Positions 1 to 7,941 of a stretch of 64,000 nt of DNA are shown here, one piece after another. How positions within the stretch are numbered: the stretch's first letter is position 1; the number at the start of each line of letters is the position of its first letter. A program made the translations under genes and the position numbers. The stretch spans positions 6,165,501 to 6,229,500 of the forward strand of contig NC_019757.1 of assembly GCF_000317535.1 (NCBI RefSeq). Direction: 5' to 3'. Source of the DNA: Cylindrospermum stagnale PCC 7417. Its GTDB lineage: Bacteria > Cyanobacteriota > Cyanobacteriia > Cyanobacteriales > Nostocaceae. Under the pieces are notes generated by a model. That model saw only the letters and a list, made by a program, of their open reading frames with translations. It was not told where the DNA came from and did not search any database.

Positions 1-533
1 CCTAGGTTTTCCCGGCTTTTTGGGCTGTAAAATCTAATTTTGGCGGGGGAGGTTGCTATTAGTTGAGATGCTGTTTCACTTTTGGAGGTGATATCAACTA
101 AGTAGAAACGTCCACCGGGAGAAAGCACCCGCGCTACTTCATTTAAAACTTGTTGTGGTTCTGGATAGTGTAAGAAGCTGATACAGTTAAAAACTGCGTC
201 AAATTGACCTTCGGCAAAGGGTAGAGATTCAGCATTTCCCTCAAGATAAATTAAGCGGGGATGATGGCGGTTGCTTTGTCTAGCTACCCGCAACATCTGG
301 GGAGAAAAATCTAATCCTGTGCCGCGCAATTCAGGATAATTAGTTGCCAAGCGGTTTAGTAAACGTCCGGTACCACAGCCTAAATCAAGTACGTTTGCTT
401 GTGTTGGTAATTCTATTTTTGTGAGTAATCTTTTATGAATTGCTTGGTAAATAATAGATGGGAATGTCCAATCATAGCTTGGTGCCCAGCGGTCAAAAAG
501 TTGCTTTTTGTTATTGATAAAATTGTTAATCAT
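1..533 (-). CDS. Class I SAM-dependent methyltransferase, truncated by the window edge
   Basis: Reading the minus strand from the ATG at 533 gives an uninterrupted frame to the window edge, so the C-terminus is missing. The protein starts MINNFINKKQLFDRWAPSYD and has the SAM-binding motif I LDLGCGTGRLL, then a motif-II-like acidic turn (GLDFSP) and a motif-III-like LPFAEGQFDAVF followed by RVLSPGGRFYLVD. This is the layout of methyltransferase family 11/25 (UbiE/BioC-like) enzymes. The fold assignment is firm. The substrate is unknown, and the neighbours do not help because the next gene is separated by a repeat array. The 177 residues seen are most of a typical 200-250 residue enzyme. Confidence 0.85.
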   Translation of the reverse strand, partial: MINNFINNKKQLFDRWAPSYDWTFPSIIYQAIHKRLLTKIELPTQANVLDLGCGTGRLLNRLATNYPELRGTGLDFSPQMLRVARQSNRHHPRLIYLEGNAESLPFAEGQFDAVFNCISFLHYPEPQQVLNEVARVLSPGGRFYLVDITSKSETASQLIATSPAKIRFYSPKSRENL

Positions 534-634
534 TGCTTTTGTTAATTCCGGATTAAATAAGAGTGTTGCACTTATATTAATGATAGTACTACGTTAAGCC
601 GATAATATAATTTCTCTAGGAAGCTGTACGTGAA

Positions 635-1072
635 GATCCCCCCAACCCCCCTTTCCAAGGGGGGCAAGAGTTGGTTTGTTTCCTGTTTTTTTAAGGATTT
701 ACAGTCAATCTTGATAAGATCCCCCCAACCCCCCTTTCCAAGGGGGGCAAGAGTTGATTTGTTTCCTGTTTTTTTAAGGATTTACAGTCAATCTTGATAA
801 GATCCCCCCAACCCCCCTTTCCAAGGGGGGGCAAGAGTTGATTTGTTTCCTGTTTTTTTAAGGATTTACAGTCAATCTTGATAAGATCCCCCCAACCCCC
901 CTTAAAAAGTGGGGCAGAAATTGATTTGTTTCCTGTTTTTTTGCGGATTTACAGTCAATCTTGATAAGATCCCTCCAACTCCCCTTAAAAAGGGGGCAAA
1001 AATTGATTTGTTTCCTGTTCTTTTGCGGATTAATTTAGGATTTACAGTAGGATTTACAGCCAATCTCGATAA
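635..1072. repeat. Tandem array of five ~83-bp units, each with a C/G-rich hairpin
   Basis: Units start at about 635, 718, 801, 885 and 968. The first three are almost identical; the last two are diverged, and the fifth carries an extra segment. Each unit begins with a C-rich/G-rich inverted repeat (gatccccccaacccccc ... aaggggggc), continues with gagttgatttgtttcctg and a T-run, and ends with ttacagtcaatcttgataa. That last block resembles the 3' end of the adjoining leftward gene (its last codons and stop, 1054-1073), so the array appears to have grown by duplicating the gene's own 3' end with a dispersed hairpin. It occupies almost the whole gap between the methyltransferase and the next gene. 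Confidence 0.85.
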
Positions 1073-1428
1073 GCTGATATTTCGTTGACAGCGATTTCAA
1101 AGGGTTTACCTTTGCCAAATGGCGGATAAACTCGGATTTTGGCGTCGCTGGTAAAGCGTTCTAGCCGATTGCCTAACTGGGGTATATTGCTGACTATATG
1201 CCAGTAGGATACTAGGTCAGGGCAATCGATGATCAGCATTAGGGTGGTGGTATTTGTGGTCAGATACCACTGACAATTAGATAGTAGTACTTGGGTTATG
1301 CGATCGCACGCTTGATAGTAGCATCTGCCGATAGACTGTTCTAACTCTAGATGCAGCATTCCATCCTGTTTGCTTACCTGAATGGGAGGTAAGTCGTCGG
1401 GAGGAAGCAGGGATAGCTTAGAAGACAT
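1054..1428 (-). CDS. Hypothetical protein, 124 aa, coupled to luciferase-like oxidoreductase
   Basis: No family was recognised. The protein is soluble, has no signal peptide or membrane segment, and has mixed alpha/beta character with a basic, proline-containing stretch near the C-terminus (RVYPPFGKGKPFE). Its ATG lies 11 bases inside the end of the upstream luciferase-like gene, which suggests translational coupling, and the three genes from 2806 to 1054 look like one leftward operon. Its last codons and stop are part of the sequence that is copied in the tandem array just beyond it. The consistent overlap and normal composition argue that the gene is real; its function is unknown. Confidence 0.6.
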   Translation of the reverse strand: MSSKLSLLPPDDLPPIQVSKQDGMLHLELEQSIGRCYYQACDRITQVLLSNCQWYLTTNTTTLMLIIDCPDLVSYWHIVSNIPQLGNRLERFTSDAKIRVYPPFGKGKPFEIAVNEISAYRDWL

Positions 1429-2422
1429 AATTTCTCACCTCTTGATTGTAGCGCTGTAAACTCTCCAAGTTCTTTGACAGAGCCAAGGATGAGGGTTTAA
1501 GCGCTAGTGTGCCTAGGTTGAGTTCGTCTTGAAATTTCTTGATTTTGTCGCGACAGGTTTTTACATCACCGATAATTGAGTTCTCAATCAGGTAGTCTTC
1601 GTCAAAACAGATATTTGTCCGATTGAATGGATTCTGCTTCTGGCCACTGTTCTGCATTACTTGAGCGGTGTTTGCCGTCATTTTTTGGCTGAAATGGCGG
1701 ATAAATGGCAACGCTTCACTCACTGCCTCACTGTCGGTTTGTCCGACAAAAAAGAAGCGTGCTAGCATCAAGTTTTCTGCACCGCTAGAATTTAATTCCC
1801 GATATTTGCTGAGTGTCTTTTTCAGTCTTTCTAGGGAAAAGGGCGGCCCTCCCATTAAACTGAAGGAATGTTTGGCGGCAAATGCGATCGCACTATCATC
1901 ACCACTAGCGACATACACGGGAATGGGTTGCTGCAATGGTTTGGGGTAAATTGTCAGGCTCTCGCATTGATAATGTTGCCCGTTAAATGATACGTTGGTT
2001 TCATATAAAAGCTTTTGAATCAATGCGATCGCTTCAAGCATCTGGCCACGGGATTCACTCATGGGTATGGCAAAATGCTTATTCTGTTGGGGAAAGGGGC
2101 CTCCTTTGGCTACCCCAAATTCCAGCCTTCCATTGCACAAATTATCTAGGGTGGCAATATCCTCAGCTACCCGAATCGGGTTATGAAATGGCAGTAATAC
2201 TGCCGCAGTACCTAAACGGATAGTTGAGGTAACACCCGCCAAATGTGCCATTAACAGCAACATTGAGGGGCTGAGATTGGATTCACTAAAATGATGCTCA
2301 CTCACCCAGGCTTGTTCAAAGCCTAAAGTTTCCGCCTGTTTCACCAAGGCAACTTGTTCAAAGATGGCGCGACGGGCATCTTCGTGATGATTTTCGTAAT
2401 TGCAGAAAAGTCCAGTTTTCAT
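1418..2422 (-). CDS. LLM-class flavin-dependent oxidoreductase (luciferase-like monooxygenase)
   Basis: The 334-residue protein has the features of the bacterial luciferase-like superfamily. The N-terminal strand (MKTGLFCNYENHHEDARRA) leads to the AWVSEHHF motif near residue 40, followed by LAGVTSTIRLGTAAVLLPFHNPIRVAEDIATLD and GRLEFGVAKGG. The C-terminal half has PVYVASGDDSAIAFAAKHSFSLMGG. These proteins bind reduced FMN (or F420) in a TIM barrel and oxidise small organic substrates. Length is normal. It is the middle gene of a three-gene leftward run (18-base gap upstream, 11-base overlap downstream), with neither partner recognised. The precise substrate cannot be inferred; a role in a small specialised pathway is possible. 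Confidence 0.85.
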   Translation of the reverse strand: MKTGLFCNYENHHEDARRAIFEQVALVKQAETLGFEQAWVSEHHFSESNLSPSMLLLMAHLAGVTSTIRLGTAAVLLPFHNPIRVAEDIATLDNLCNGRLEFGVAKGGPFPQQNKHFAIPMSESRGQMLEAIALIQKLLYETNVSFNGQHYQCESLTIYPKPLQQPIPVYVASGDDSAIAFAAKHSFSLMGGPPFSLERLKKTLSKYRELNSSGAENLMLARFFFVGQTDSEAVSEALPFIRHFSQKMTANTAQVMQNSGQKQNPFNRTNICFDEDYLIENSIIGDVKTCRDKIKKFQDELNLGTLALKPSSLALSKNLESLQRYNQEVRNYVF

Positions 2423-2440
2423 TGTTTGAAATCGCTATTT

Positions 2441-2806
2441 TTAGGTTGCAACCAACTGCAACTCCAACCATAAGCGGGGTTCGGACTGCTTAAGCTTTGA
2501 CATAGGATCACGGAGCAATCGCTTGGCATTCATGCAGACTACCTGAATCAGTCCCATATTGTCTGCAACTTCCCGAAGGATGTGTTTATGGGCTAATACA
2601 TGGGGAATCATATCCGCAGAGCAATAAATCCCTATGTATTGAAAGCGTTTAGCAGGTCGTCCCCAGAAACAGGTGATGACTTTCACATAGCACCCGTCTA
2701 GTAGTTGCCCAGTTTTTGGGTAGTAGTGGTTGACGACTTTTGTGAATTCTTTGGCTAGGATATCTTCAGCAATCATTTGCACTGATAATTCTGTAGCGTC
2801 CATCAC
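2441..2806 (-). CDS. Hypothetical protein, 121 aa, first gene of the luciferase-like operon
   Basis: Family not recognised. The product is soluble and probably alpha/beta. Five cysteines (GCYVKVITCFW, IYCSAD, VVCMNAK) are the only notable side chains. It starts with tandem ATGs (MMDATELSV), stops 18 bases before the luciferase-like gene, and is preceded by an AT-rich stretch that could hold the operon promoter. Operon position is the main reason to accept it. Confidence 0.55.
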   Translation of the reverse strand: MMDATELSVQMIAEDILAKEFTKVVNHYYPKTGQLLDGCYVKVITCFWGRPAKRFQYIGIYCSADMIPHVLAHKHILREVADNMGLIQVVCMNAKRLLRDPMSKLKQSEPRLWLELQLVAT

Positions 2807-2931
2807 GCTATTTAATATAACATATTTTTGTCATTTAAAGTTGACAATTTTCCTGGTTATTCTAAAAAAAATCTTAAATAGTACATTAAAAAAGGAGGTG
2901 TACTCTGGTTAAGTATCACCTCCTAATAGGG

Positions 2932-3131
2932 AATAGGTAATGGGTAATGGGTAATAGGGGATAGGAATAGGCAATAGGGAATGGGGAATGGGGAACAGGG
3001 AACAGGGAACTGATAAAATTTTATTCCCATTACCAATTACCAATTACCAATTACCAATTACCCATTACCAATTACCAATTACCAATTACCCATTACCAAT
3101 TACCCATTACCCATTACCAATTACCCATTAT
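2932..3131. repeat. STRR heptamer arrays in opposed orientation
   Basis: The left part (2932-3010) is made of degenerate GGTAATG/GGGAATA-type heptamers. The right part (3020-3131) is about 16 copies of AATTACC or CATTACC. The two arms are roughly reverse complements, so the whole segment could fold back on itself. Short tandemly repeated repetitive sequences of this heptamer type are characteristic of heterocystous cyanobacteria. The right arm stops 2 bases short of the stop codon of the gene at 3133. Confidence 0.85.
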
Positions 3132-3132
3132 C

Positions 3133-3444
3133 TTATCTAGAATTGCGTTCTGACACCAAAACCTCAGCGAGTATCTCTGGTAGATTTATGATGTCTACAT
3201 ATCCATCAGCACCACGGATTGGTGAAATAAATGTATAGTTTGGGTCACAGGCTCCCGTGTCGTAGACTTGAATAAACCACCTATCAGGAAAGCCTTCTAC
3301 ACCCAGTTCTACAATGTACCAACATTCACCAACCAAGCGAGAGTCAAAGATGGTGAACCATTCTCTGTGATCTTCTGAGATGTTCCAATCTGCCATGAGG
3401 AACTCTAACGCTATTTTTCCCGCGTCAGTTGAAGTCAACAGCAT
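3133..3444 (-). CDS. Small hypothetical protein, 103 aa (possible YrhB/Imm35-like fold)
   Basis: A soluble 103-residue protein. An N-terminal helix (STDAGKIALEFL) is followed by strand-rich segments ending in a tryptophan-centred strand (RWFIQVYDTG). The pattern of a helix plus beta-strands ending W-x-(V/I)-x-V is reminiscent of the YrhB/Imm35 immunity-type fold, but this is a weak visual similarity and no toxin gene is adjacent. It follows the 87-aa gene by 2 bases, so the pair is probably co-transcribed. Confidence 0.5.
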   Translation of the reverse strand: MLLTSTDAGKIALEFLMADWNISEDHREWFTIFDSRLVGECWYIVELGVEGFPDRWFIQVYDTGACDPNYTFISPIRGADGYVDIINLPEILAEVLVSERNSR

Positions 3445-3446
3445 TG

Positions 3447-3710
3447 TTACTCCTTATTTGCAACCTCATTAGAAACTTCAGGATATAATCCCAACTGTTT
3501 AGCTAACTCTCGTCCAATAAAAAATAAAAATTGGGCACCGTCTTGATTACCTTCATGGGCAAACATGGTGGCCACTTGTAGCATTGTCTGTACTAAATTA
3601 GCATCAATTAATTCGGGGTGAGATTCTAAAACTTCCGGTTCTTGACCATTGGGACATCTGAGGAGTTCATCGATCAAGTTAAAATACTGAGCTTGGCGTT
3701 CTTCTGACAT
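3447..3710 (-). CDS. Orphan module resembling the N-terminus of cyanobacterial CHAT/TPR proteins
   Basis: The 87-residue sequence (MSEERQAQYFNLIDELLRCP, then EVLESHPELIDANLVQTMLQVA) matches, as I remember that family, the helical N-terminal module seen at the start of many cyanobacterial CHAT-domain tetratricopeptide proteins. There the consensus is roughly D-E-Q-R-x-x-A-Y followed by L-I-D-x-x-L-V-Q-T-M-L-Q-V-A. Here it ends after about 80 residues (QLGLYPEVSNEVANKE) with no TPR or CHAT (caspase-like) domain after it. It may be a free-standing adaptor or the remnant of a larger gene. It overlaps nothing and sits 2 bases before the next leftward gene. Confidence 0.6.
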   Translation of the reverse strand: MSEERQAQYFNLIDELLRCPNGQEPEVLESHPELIDANLVQTMLQVATMFAHEGNQDGAQFLFFIGRELAKQLGLYPEVSNEVANKE

Positions 3711-3750
3711 GGTAAATTGATTTATTTAGCTGAAGGGAACATCGAATTCT

Positions 3751-4179
3751 TTATTGCTCGATACTGTGCTGCCAAAGCCTTTCCAACATTTCAATCTGTT
3801 CTTGTAAAACAGCAGCACGATACACAAGATACCTGTCGTAACCAATAATTCCTAACCCAATACAAATAGGTGTAAACAAACATAACCATTGCAAGATAGT
3901 AGCGATTTGGTAATGTTCAGTAGCCATTTGTAATCGTCTCAAAAAAGTTCGATTAGATAATTTTGTGCTAGCTTGGTATTGAGAGGGATGTGTACCATCT
4001 GGGTGGGGAGCTAAGGCGTGAGTGCCTATACTATTATGGTTAACTTCACAGGATAAATTCTGTGTCTTAACTAACTCTATATGTCTTCCCCAAATCACAC
4101 CAAATACTACTAGACCTGGAGAAAGCACCGCTAAAGTAACTACACAAACTGTAAGAACGTTTAAAAGTTTGACTTTCAT
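3751..4179 (-). CDS. Hypothetical membrane protein with two transmembrane segments
   Basis: The 142-aa protein has a hydrophobic segment at residues 5-30 (LLNVLTVCVVTLAVLSPGLV) and a second at about 95-115 (ILQWLCLFTPICIGLGIIGY). Between them is a polar loop of about 60 residues, and the C-terminal tail (LQEQIEMLERLWQHSIEQ) is predicted to be helical or coiled coil. No family recognised. It is the first of three closely spaced leftward genes (4179 to 3133). Confidence 0.55.
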   Translation of the reverse strand: MKVKLLNVLTVCVVTLAVLSPGLVVFGVIWGRHIELVKTQNLSCEVNHNSIGTHALAPHPDGTHPSQYQASTKLSNRTFLRRLQMATEHYQIATILQWLCLFTPICIGLGIIGYDRYLVYRAAVLQEQIEMLERLWQHSIEQ

Positions 4180-5247
4180 CTGGGTTCTCCCTTGCTAGGT
4201 CGTATTCAGCCAGTCAAAAAATGCTTTTGGCGGTTTATCCCAGCACCTTTCTTTTTCTTGTTCTGCAACAGTCAATTCCTTTTGGGGGAATTTAAAATTA
4301 AGAATTCAATTATCAGACTTCTTAAATTTATTTAGGGATTGTAAACAAGGACACATTAATCCTCACGCTTCTCCATGAATTATTTTTTTTTAATTTTGAA
4401 TTTTCCAGAGAGGGGATAAGAAGTCCCCCCTAATTCGTCAGACTTTCGTCTGGGAATTTCGGGGGGTAGAGGGGAATCTCTGCGTAAATCCTAAATGATT
4501 TATATCAGCCGCCTCTCTACCCAGCCGTTTACATCAGCCGAGTTAAGATTATTGAAGTTATTAGCATAGTACTCAAGGCTGATAATCCTTGTCTGATAAG
4601 TCTTTTAAAATTTATTTGGGGTATGGGTACTAGCATTTATGATCTGGGGTGCTAGCATTTATGATCTGGGGGGCGGGGATTTTTGTACTCAAAAAAATCC
4701 TGCTGAATTGGTGGTTGGAGGCGGTCTTTATCCCAAAATCTGGGCGGTAAAATCTTGTACTCAAAAAAAAACGATGCCTCTTAGTAAAGATAAAATAGAG
4801 AAGTAGAAAAGAAAATTAAAACTTTCCCAAGAAGTTAATTTTTTTTGGATAAACTAGAAGATATGGAAGCTAATGCTACAGTAGTTTTTATTTATTTTAA
4901 CCACACCTGTCGTAGGGGCACAGCAATGCTGTGCCCCTACATCGGGGTTTGTTTACTGAGGTTGATTTCTGTTAGCTACCAATAGCTTCAGCTACTGGAT
5001 TTTGCAGCTATTGGCGATAATCAGGGTTTAAAAAATGGTAAAGCTAGGCACGGCAAACTAACCCCAGTTATCAGCTACAATTACTGGGAAAACCTGATGG
5101 AAATTCCGATTTAGCTTTGAGATTTTCTGGTTTAGTTAGAGTACAGAGTATATATACTTGCTGGTACTCAATTACAAGTTAAATACAGAAGCTGATTGTT
5201 ATAAGTAAATACTTTGCACTAAGATTTAGGATTTTAGGAGTTAATTT
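4180..5247. other. Gene-free 1.07-kb spacer upstream of cysK
   Basis: No convincing reading frame. It contains several short repeats: a hairpin around 4423-4470 (cccccctaattcg / cgggggg type), a duplicated tagcatttatgatctgggg block at about 4630-4675, two copies of ttgtactcaaaaaaa (about 4683 and 4754), and a perfect dispersed palindrome at 4912-4940. The last 100 bases, AT-rich with repeated tactc/tatata, probably contain the cysK promoter, but no element can be assigned with confidence. Confidence 0.6.
4912..4940. repeat. Dispersed 29-bp palindrome (gtaggggcacagca...)
   Basis: A near-perfect inverted repeat reading GTAGGGGCACAGC-A-A-T-GCTGTGCCCCTAC. The same palindrome, with similar flank (aaccaca(c/t)ct(g/a)tc), occurs at 7818-7846, and a related one with a different centre occurs at 11778-11805. 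It is a mobile small repeat rather than a terminator, since no T-tract follows. Confidence 0.75.
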
Positions 5248-6207
5248 ATGCGGATAGCTAAAGACGTAACCGAACTCATTGGTAGAACTCCGTTAGTTCA
5301 GCTGAACAAAATTCCCCAAGCTGAGGGAGTTGTTGCCAGGATAGTTGTTAAGTTAGAAGGGATGAACCCAGCGGCTTCGGTGAAAGACCGTATTGGGGTG
5401 AGTATGGTAGATGCAGCAGAAGCTGAGGGGTTGATTTCGCCGGGGAAAACCATTTTAGTTGAGCCGACTTCGGGTAATACGGGAATTGCTCTGGCGATGG
5501 TTGCAGCAGCTCGTGGTTATCGGTTAATTTTGACGATGCCGGAGACTATGAGCCAAGAACGACGGGCGATGCTTCGGGCTTATGGTGCGTCTCTGGAGTT
5601 GACACCGGGGGCTGAAGGGATGCGGGGTGCAATTCGCAAGGCTGAGGAAATTGTGGCTAATACGCCTGATGCTTTGATGCTGCAACAGTTCCGCAACCCA
5701 GCTAATCCGAAAGTTCACCGGGAAACTACTGCTGAAGAAATTTGGTCAGATACTGATGGGTGCGTTGATTTTGTGATTGCTGGGGTAGGTACTGGGGGGA
5801 CGATTACGGGGGTGGCTGAGGTTTTGAAACAACGTAAGCCGAGTTTTCAAGCGATCGCAGTTGAACCGAGCAATAGTCCTATTTTATCTGGTGGTGAACC
5901 GGGCCCCCACAAAATTCAAGGTATCGGTGCGGGATTTGTTCCCGATGTTCTCCGCTTGGAATTGATTGATGAGGTGATTAGAGTTAGCGATGAACAAGCG
6001 ATCGCATTTGGGCGACGTTTAGCGAAGGAGGAAGGTTTATTATCAGGTATATCTTCGGGTGCTGCTTTGTGTGCTGCAATCCAGGTAGGTAAACGCCCAG
6101 AAAATGCCGGTAAGTTAATCGTGATGATTCAGCCTTCCTTTGGTGAACGCTATCTCAGCACTGTGATGTTTCAAGATTTGACTTTGGAAACTGCTGGGAC
6201 TCGTTAG
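5248..6207 (+). CDS. cysK: Cysteine synthase A (O-acetylserine sulfhydrylase)
   Basis: PLP-dependent enzyme that joins O-acetylserine and sulfide to make cysteine in the cytoplasm. The 319-residue protein has the family signatures: [13 protein letters not shown] at the start, [16 protein letters not shown] with the PLP lysine (K45 in SVKDR), the [11 protein letters not shown] substrate/phosphate loop, the [10 protein letters not shown] phosphate-binding loop, and [12 protein letters not shown]. Length is normal. ATG follows an AGGAG ribosome site 7 bases upstream. It stands alone as a rightward gene. CysK and CysM are hard to tell apart by eye; the SVKDR and GTGGT motifs and the length favour CysK. 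Confidence 0.93.
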   Translation: MRIAKDVTELIGRTPLVQLNKIPQAEGVVARIVVKLEGMNPAASVKDRIGVSMVDAAEAEGLISPGKTILVEPTSGNTGIALAMVAAARGYRLILTMPETMSQERRAMLRAYGASLELTPGAEGMRGAIRKAEEIVANTPDALMLQQFRNPANPKVHRETTAEEIWSDTDGCVDFVIAGVGTGGTITGVAEVLKQRKPSFQAIAVEPSNSPILSGGEPGPHKIQGIGAGFVPDVLRLELIDEVIRVSDEQAIAFGRRLAKEEGLLSGISSGAALCAAIQVGKRPENAGKLIVMIQPSFGERYLSTVMFQDLTLETAGTR

Positions 6208-6217
6208 AACCTCACCC

Positions 6218-6312
6218 CTAGCCCCTCTCCTTCTAAAGGAGAGGGGGACATGAGGGGGACTTATTAATCAAAATCCCTCCCTTCATTCCTAATCCCTCTC
6301 CTTACGAAGGAG
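6218..6312. repeat. Dispersed CCCCTCTCCTT/AAGGAGAGGGG hairpins after cysK
   Basis: Just after the cysK stop an 11-bp perfect stem (6222-6232 and 6236-6246) with a 3-base loop could stop transcription, although no T-tract follows. A related copy lies at about 6291-6314, and others occur at 6940-6975 and 7105-7130. These C/T-rich blocks are dispersed intergenic repeats that bracket the DUF559 gene. Confidence 0.6.
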
Positions 6313-6400
6313 AGGGACAGGTTTTGCACAGCAAAACCAGGGTGAGGTTTTGAATCGCCACCATAAATTGCATTCAGAAAGACTTGTGCGTACACCGTAG

Positions 6401-6805
6401 CTAAATAAGAGGGCGACATGAGAGGGATTGAAGGGTGTTGGTGATGCTTTGTAGGACATTGGGGAGGTTTTCGGATATCTCTTCGTTGCGAAAGCGGAGA
6501 AAGTGAATACCTTTAGCGGTGATGAATGCTTGGCGATCGCTTCCAGCGGGGCGTAGCCCATCGCGATCGCGTTCAGCAATCTCAGGAATATCATGAATAC
6601 TACCGTCAAGCTCAATCGCCAGGTGTGTTTCGGGACAGTAGAAGTCAACCACAAAGCGATCTATCCCATACTGTCTGCGAAATTTGTAGCCCTGAAGCTT
6701 TCGGTTACGCAGATGTTCCCACAGAATGCCCTCAGCCGCAGTTGAATTCTGACGCAGACGACGACGTTTTTCAATATCTTCAGTCCGATTAAAAAGCTCA
6801 GTCAT
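6401..6805 (-). CDS. DUF559 domain protein (Vsr/PD-(D/E)XK-like endonuclease fold)
   Basis: The 134-residue protein follows the DUF559 pattern: RRLRQNSTAAEGILWEHLRN, then YKFRRQYGIDRFVVDFYCPE, then LAIELDGSIHD and a C-terminal KGIHFLRFRNEEISENL. The D in VVDFY and the E-x-D of IELDG correspond to the acidic residues of the PD-(D/E)XK-like Vsr fold, so nuclease activity is possible but unproven in the family. Within it, after AERD, a ten-codon stretch (about GLRPAGSDRD) interrupts the usual ERDRQAFL sequence and is encoded by a HIP1-flanked small repeat. The frame stays open. Such genes are scattered singly in cyanobacterial genomes. Confidence 0.8.
   Translation of the reverse strand: MTELFNRTEDIEKRRRLRQNSTAAEGILWEHLRNRKLQGYKFRRQYGIDRFVVDFYCPETHLAIELDGSIHDIPEIAERDRDGLRPAGSDRQAFITAKGIHFLRFRNEEISENLPNVLQSITNTLQSLSCRPLI
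6533..6570. repeat. Small dispersed repeat inserted in frame in the DUF559 gene, HIP1 at both ends
   Basis: GCGATCGC occurs at 6533-6540 and again at 6563-6570, with 22 bases (ttccagcggggcgtagcccatc) between. Deleting one HIP1 copy plus the intervening sequence (30 bp, 10 codons) restores the normal DUF559 consensus. The block resembles the small dispersed repeats described in Nostoc genomes. Confidence 0.7.
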
Positions 6806-6849
6806 TTCTCATCTCTCCCTCTTCATCCAACATTCTCCTCAAGTGCCCC

Positions 6850-6953
6850 TCAAGTCCCCCTCTCATATCCCCCTCTCCCCTCATATCCCCCTCTCCCCTC
6901 ATATCCCCCTCTCCCCCTCATGTCCCCCTCTCCCCTCATGTCCCCCTCTCCTT
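6850..6953. repeat. Tandem 18-19-bp CT-rich repeats
   Basis: About five copies of tcatatccccctctcccc (later ones tcatgtcc...) start near 6863, 6881, 6899, 6918 and 6936, upstream of the DUF559 gene. They are followed by an AGGAGAGGGG hairpin. A second purine-rich set of about 15-bp repeats (gaggggtttggtg) lies at about 7127-7190. Nothing else is visible between 6806 and 7216. Confidence 0.75.
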
Positions 6954-7216
6954 TAGAAGGAGAGGGGCTAGGGGTGAGGTCTTAAAAGGCGTGGGGTAAC
7001 ATAAATACCCGCTGGCAATAAGTATACAGAAATTCTTACCACGCGAGTTTGTCTTGAGCCATTTAGGGACTGAAGAAACCTCACCCTGGTTTTGCTGTGC
7101 AAAACCTGTCCCTCTCCTTCTGAAGGAGAGGGATTTGGTGGAGAGGGGTTTGGTGGAGAGGGGTTTGGTGGTGAGGGATTTGGTGGAGAGAGAAGAGAGG
7201 TACTTTGAATAGGATA

Positions 7217-7582
7217 TTAGTTTGAAGCTTTCTTTTTGCTGGGGCGTTTGCGTTCTGATTTTTTCTTGAAGCCAACGGCTTGGGCTGCATCACTATCAGA
7301 GCCAAATTGACCCTTAATCGCTTCTTTCATGGCAAGAACGGCGTTGTGGAAGTCCCATTCTGCTTGTTTGGCAGCGTCTGCGGCGGCTTTGAATAATGCT
7401 TGTTTTTCCGTTTCTTCTTGTTGTTTAGCCACCATCTCAGCTTGTGCTTTTTGCAATGCTTCGGGGGTGGCTTCCGCGCGAGCAGTGGTATAGCCTGTAA
7501 CAGCTTTGAGTCCGTTGTAAGAGTCGATGTCTTGCTGAAGGATGGTAGGGATGAGGCGGCGGGTAGTGTCTTGCGCTGGCAT
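7217..7582 (-). CDS. Conserved-looking cyanobacterial hypothetical protein with basic tail
   Basis: The 121-residue protein begins MPAQDTTRRLIPTILQQDID, is rich in Ala/Lys/Glu with long helices in the middle (residues 35-90), and ends in a strongly basic tail (FKKKSERKRPSKKKASN). The helical body plus Lys/Arg tail suggests nucleic-acid binding, but that is inference. I recall similar short proteins in other filamentous cyanobacteria without an assigned function. It stands alone between repeat-rich spacers. Confidence 0.6.
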   Translation of the reverse strand: MPAQDTTRRLIPTILQQDIDSYNGLKAVTGYTTARAEATPEALQKAQAEMVAKQQEETEKQALFKAAADAAKQAEWDFHNAVLAMKEAIKGQFGSDSDAAQAVGFKKKSERKRPSKKKASN

Positions 7583-7941
7583 TTTAATTTTGTTGTAACA
7601 AATAATGCTTTTAGTTTAGCAAGCAATAATTAAGCACAGCAACCCTTTATTTGGGTTTTTTGGGCAATAATTCTGGATTACAACTAATTTTTAGTTGTTT
7701 GTGTGGCAATGTTAATGCTGTTAAAACTTTAAAAAAAGCTACTTGGCTTGTAGTGTGCGTTCCCTAACGCACAAATTTTAATTAGAGCAGTATTCATCTA
7801 TTGAAACCACATCTATCGTAGGGGCACAGCATTGCTGTGCCCCTACCCCACTGGTGTGATTTTGCCTAAATTTTGTTAAATTAGCATTAATTGCATTTAA
7901 TAATTGAGCAATGTTTTAAGCAACGCATCTCATTAATATCT
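7583..7941. other. Spacer with dispersed palindromes
   Basis: No gene seen. It contains gtgcgttccctaacgcac (about 7756-7774), which recurs near 50130-50150, and the 29-bp palindrome at 7818-7846 matching that at 4912. The remainder is AT-rich. Confidence 0.6.

Noticed and set aside
2932-3131. Heptamer arrays considered as CRISPR-like repeats
   Set aside because: Units are 7 bases and contiguous, with no spacers, so this is STRR and not CRISPR.
5524-5718. 64-aa leftward frame inside cysK
   Set aside because: Antisense shadow of a well-conserved enzyme gene.
6289-6654. 121-aa leftward frame
   Set aside because: It overlaps the DUF559 gene in another frame; composition is poor and its end lies in repeats.
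7081-7305. 74-aa leftward frame
   Set aside because: It is made of repeat-derived His/Leu/Gln runs (HQTPLHQTPLHQ) and overlaps the 7217 gene.
7327-7626. 99-aa leftward frame
   Set aside because: Shadow of the 7217-7582 gene, with improbable composition.
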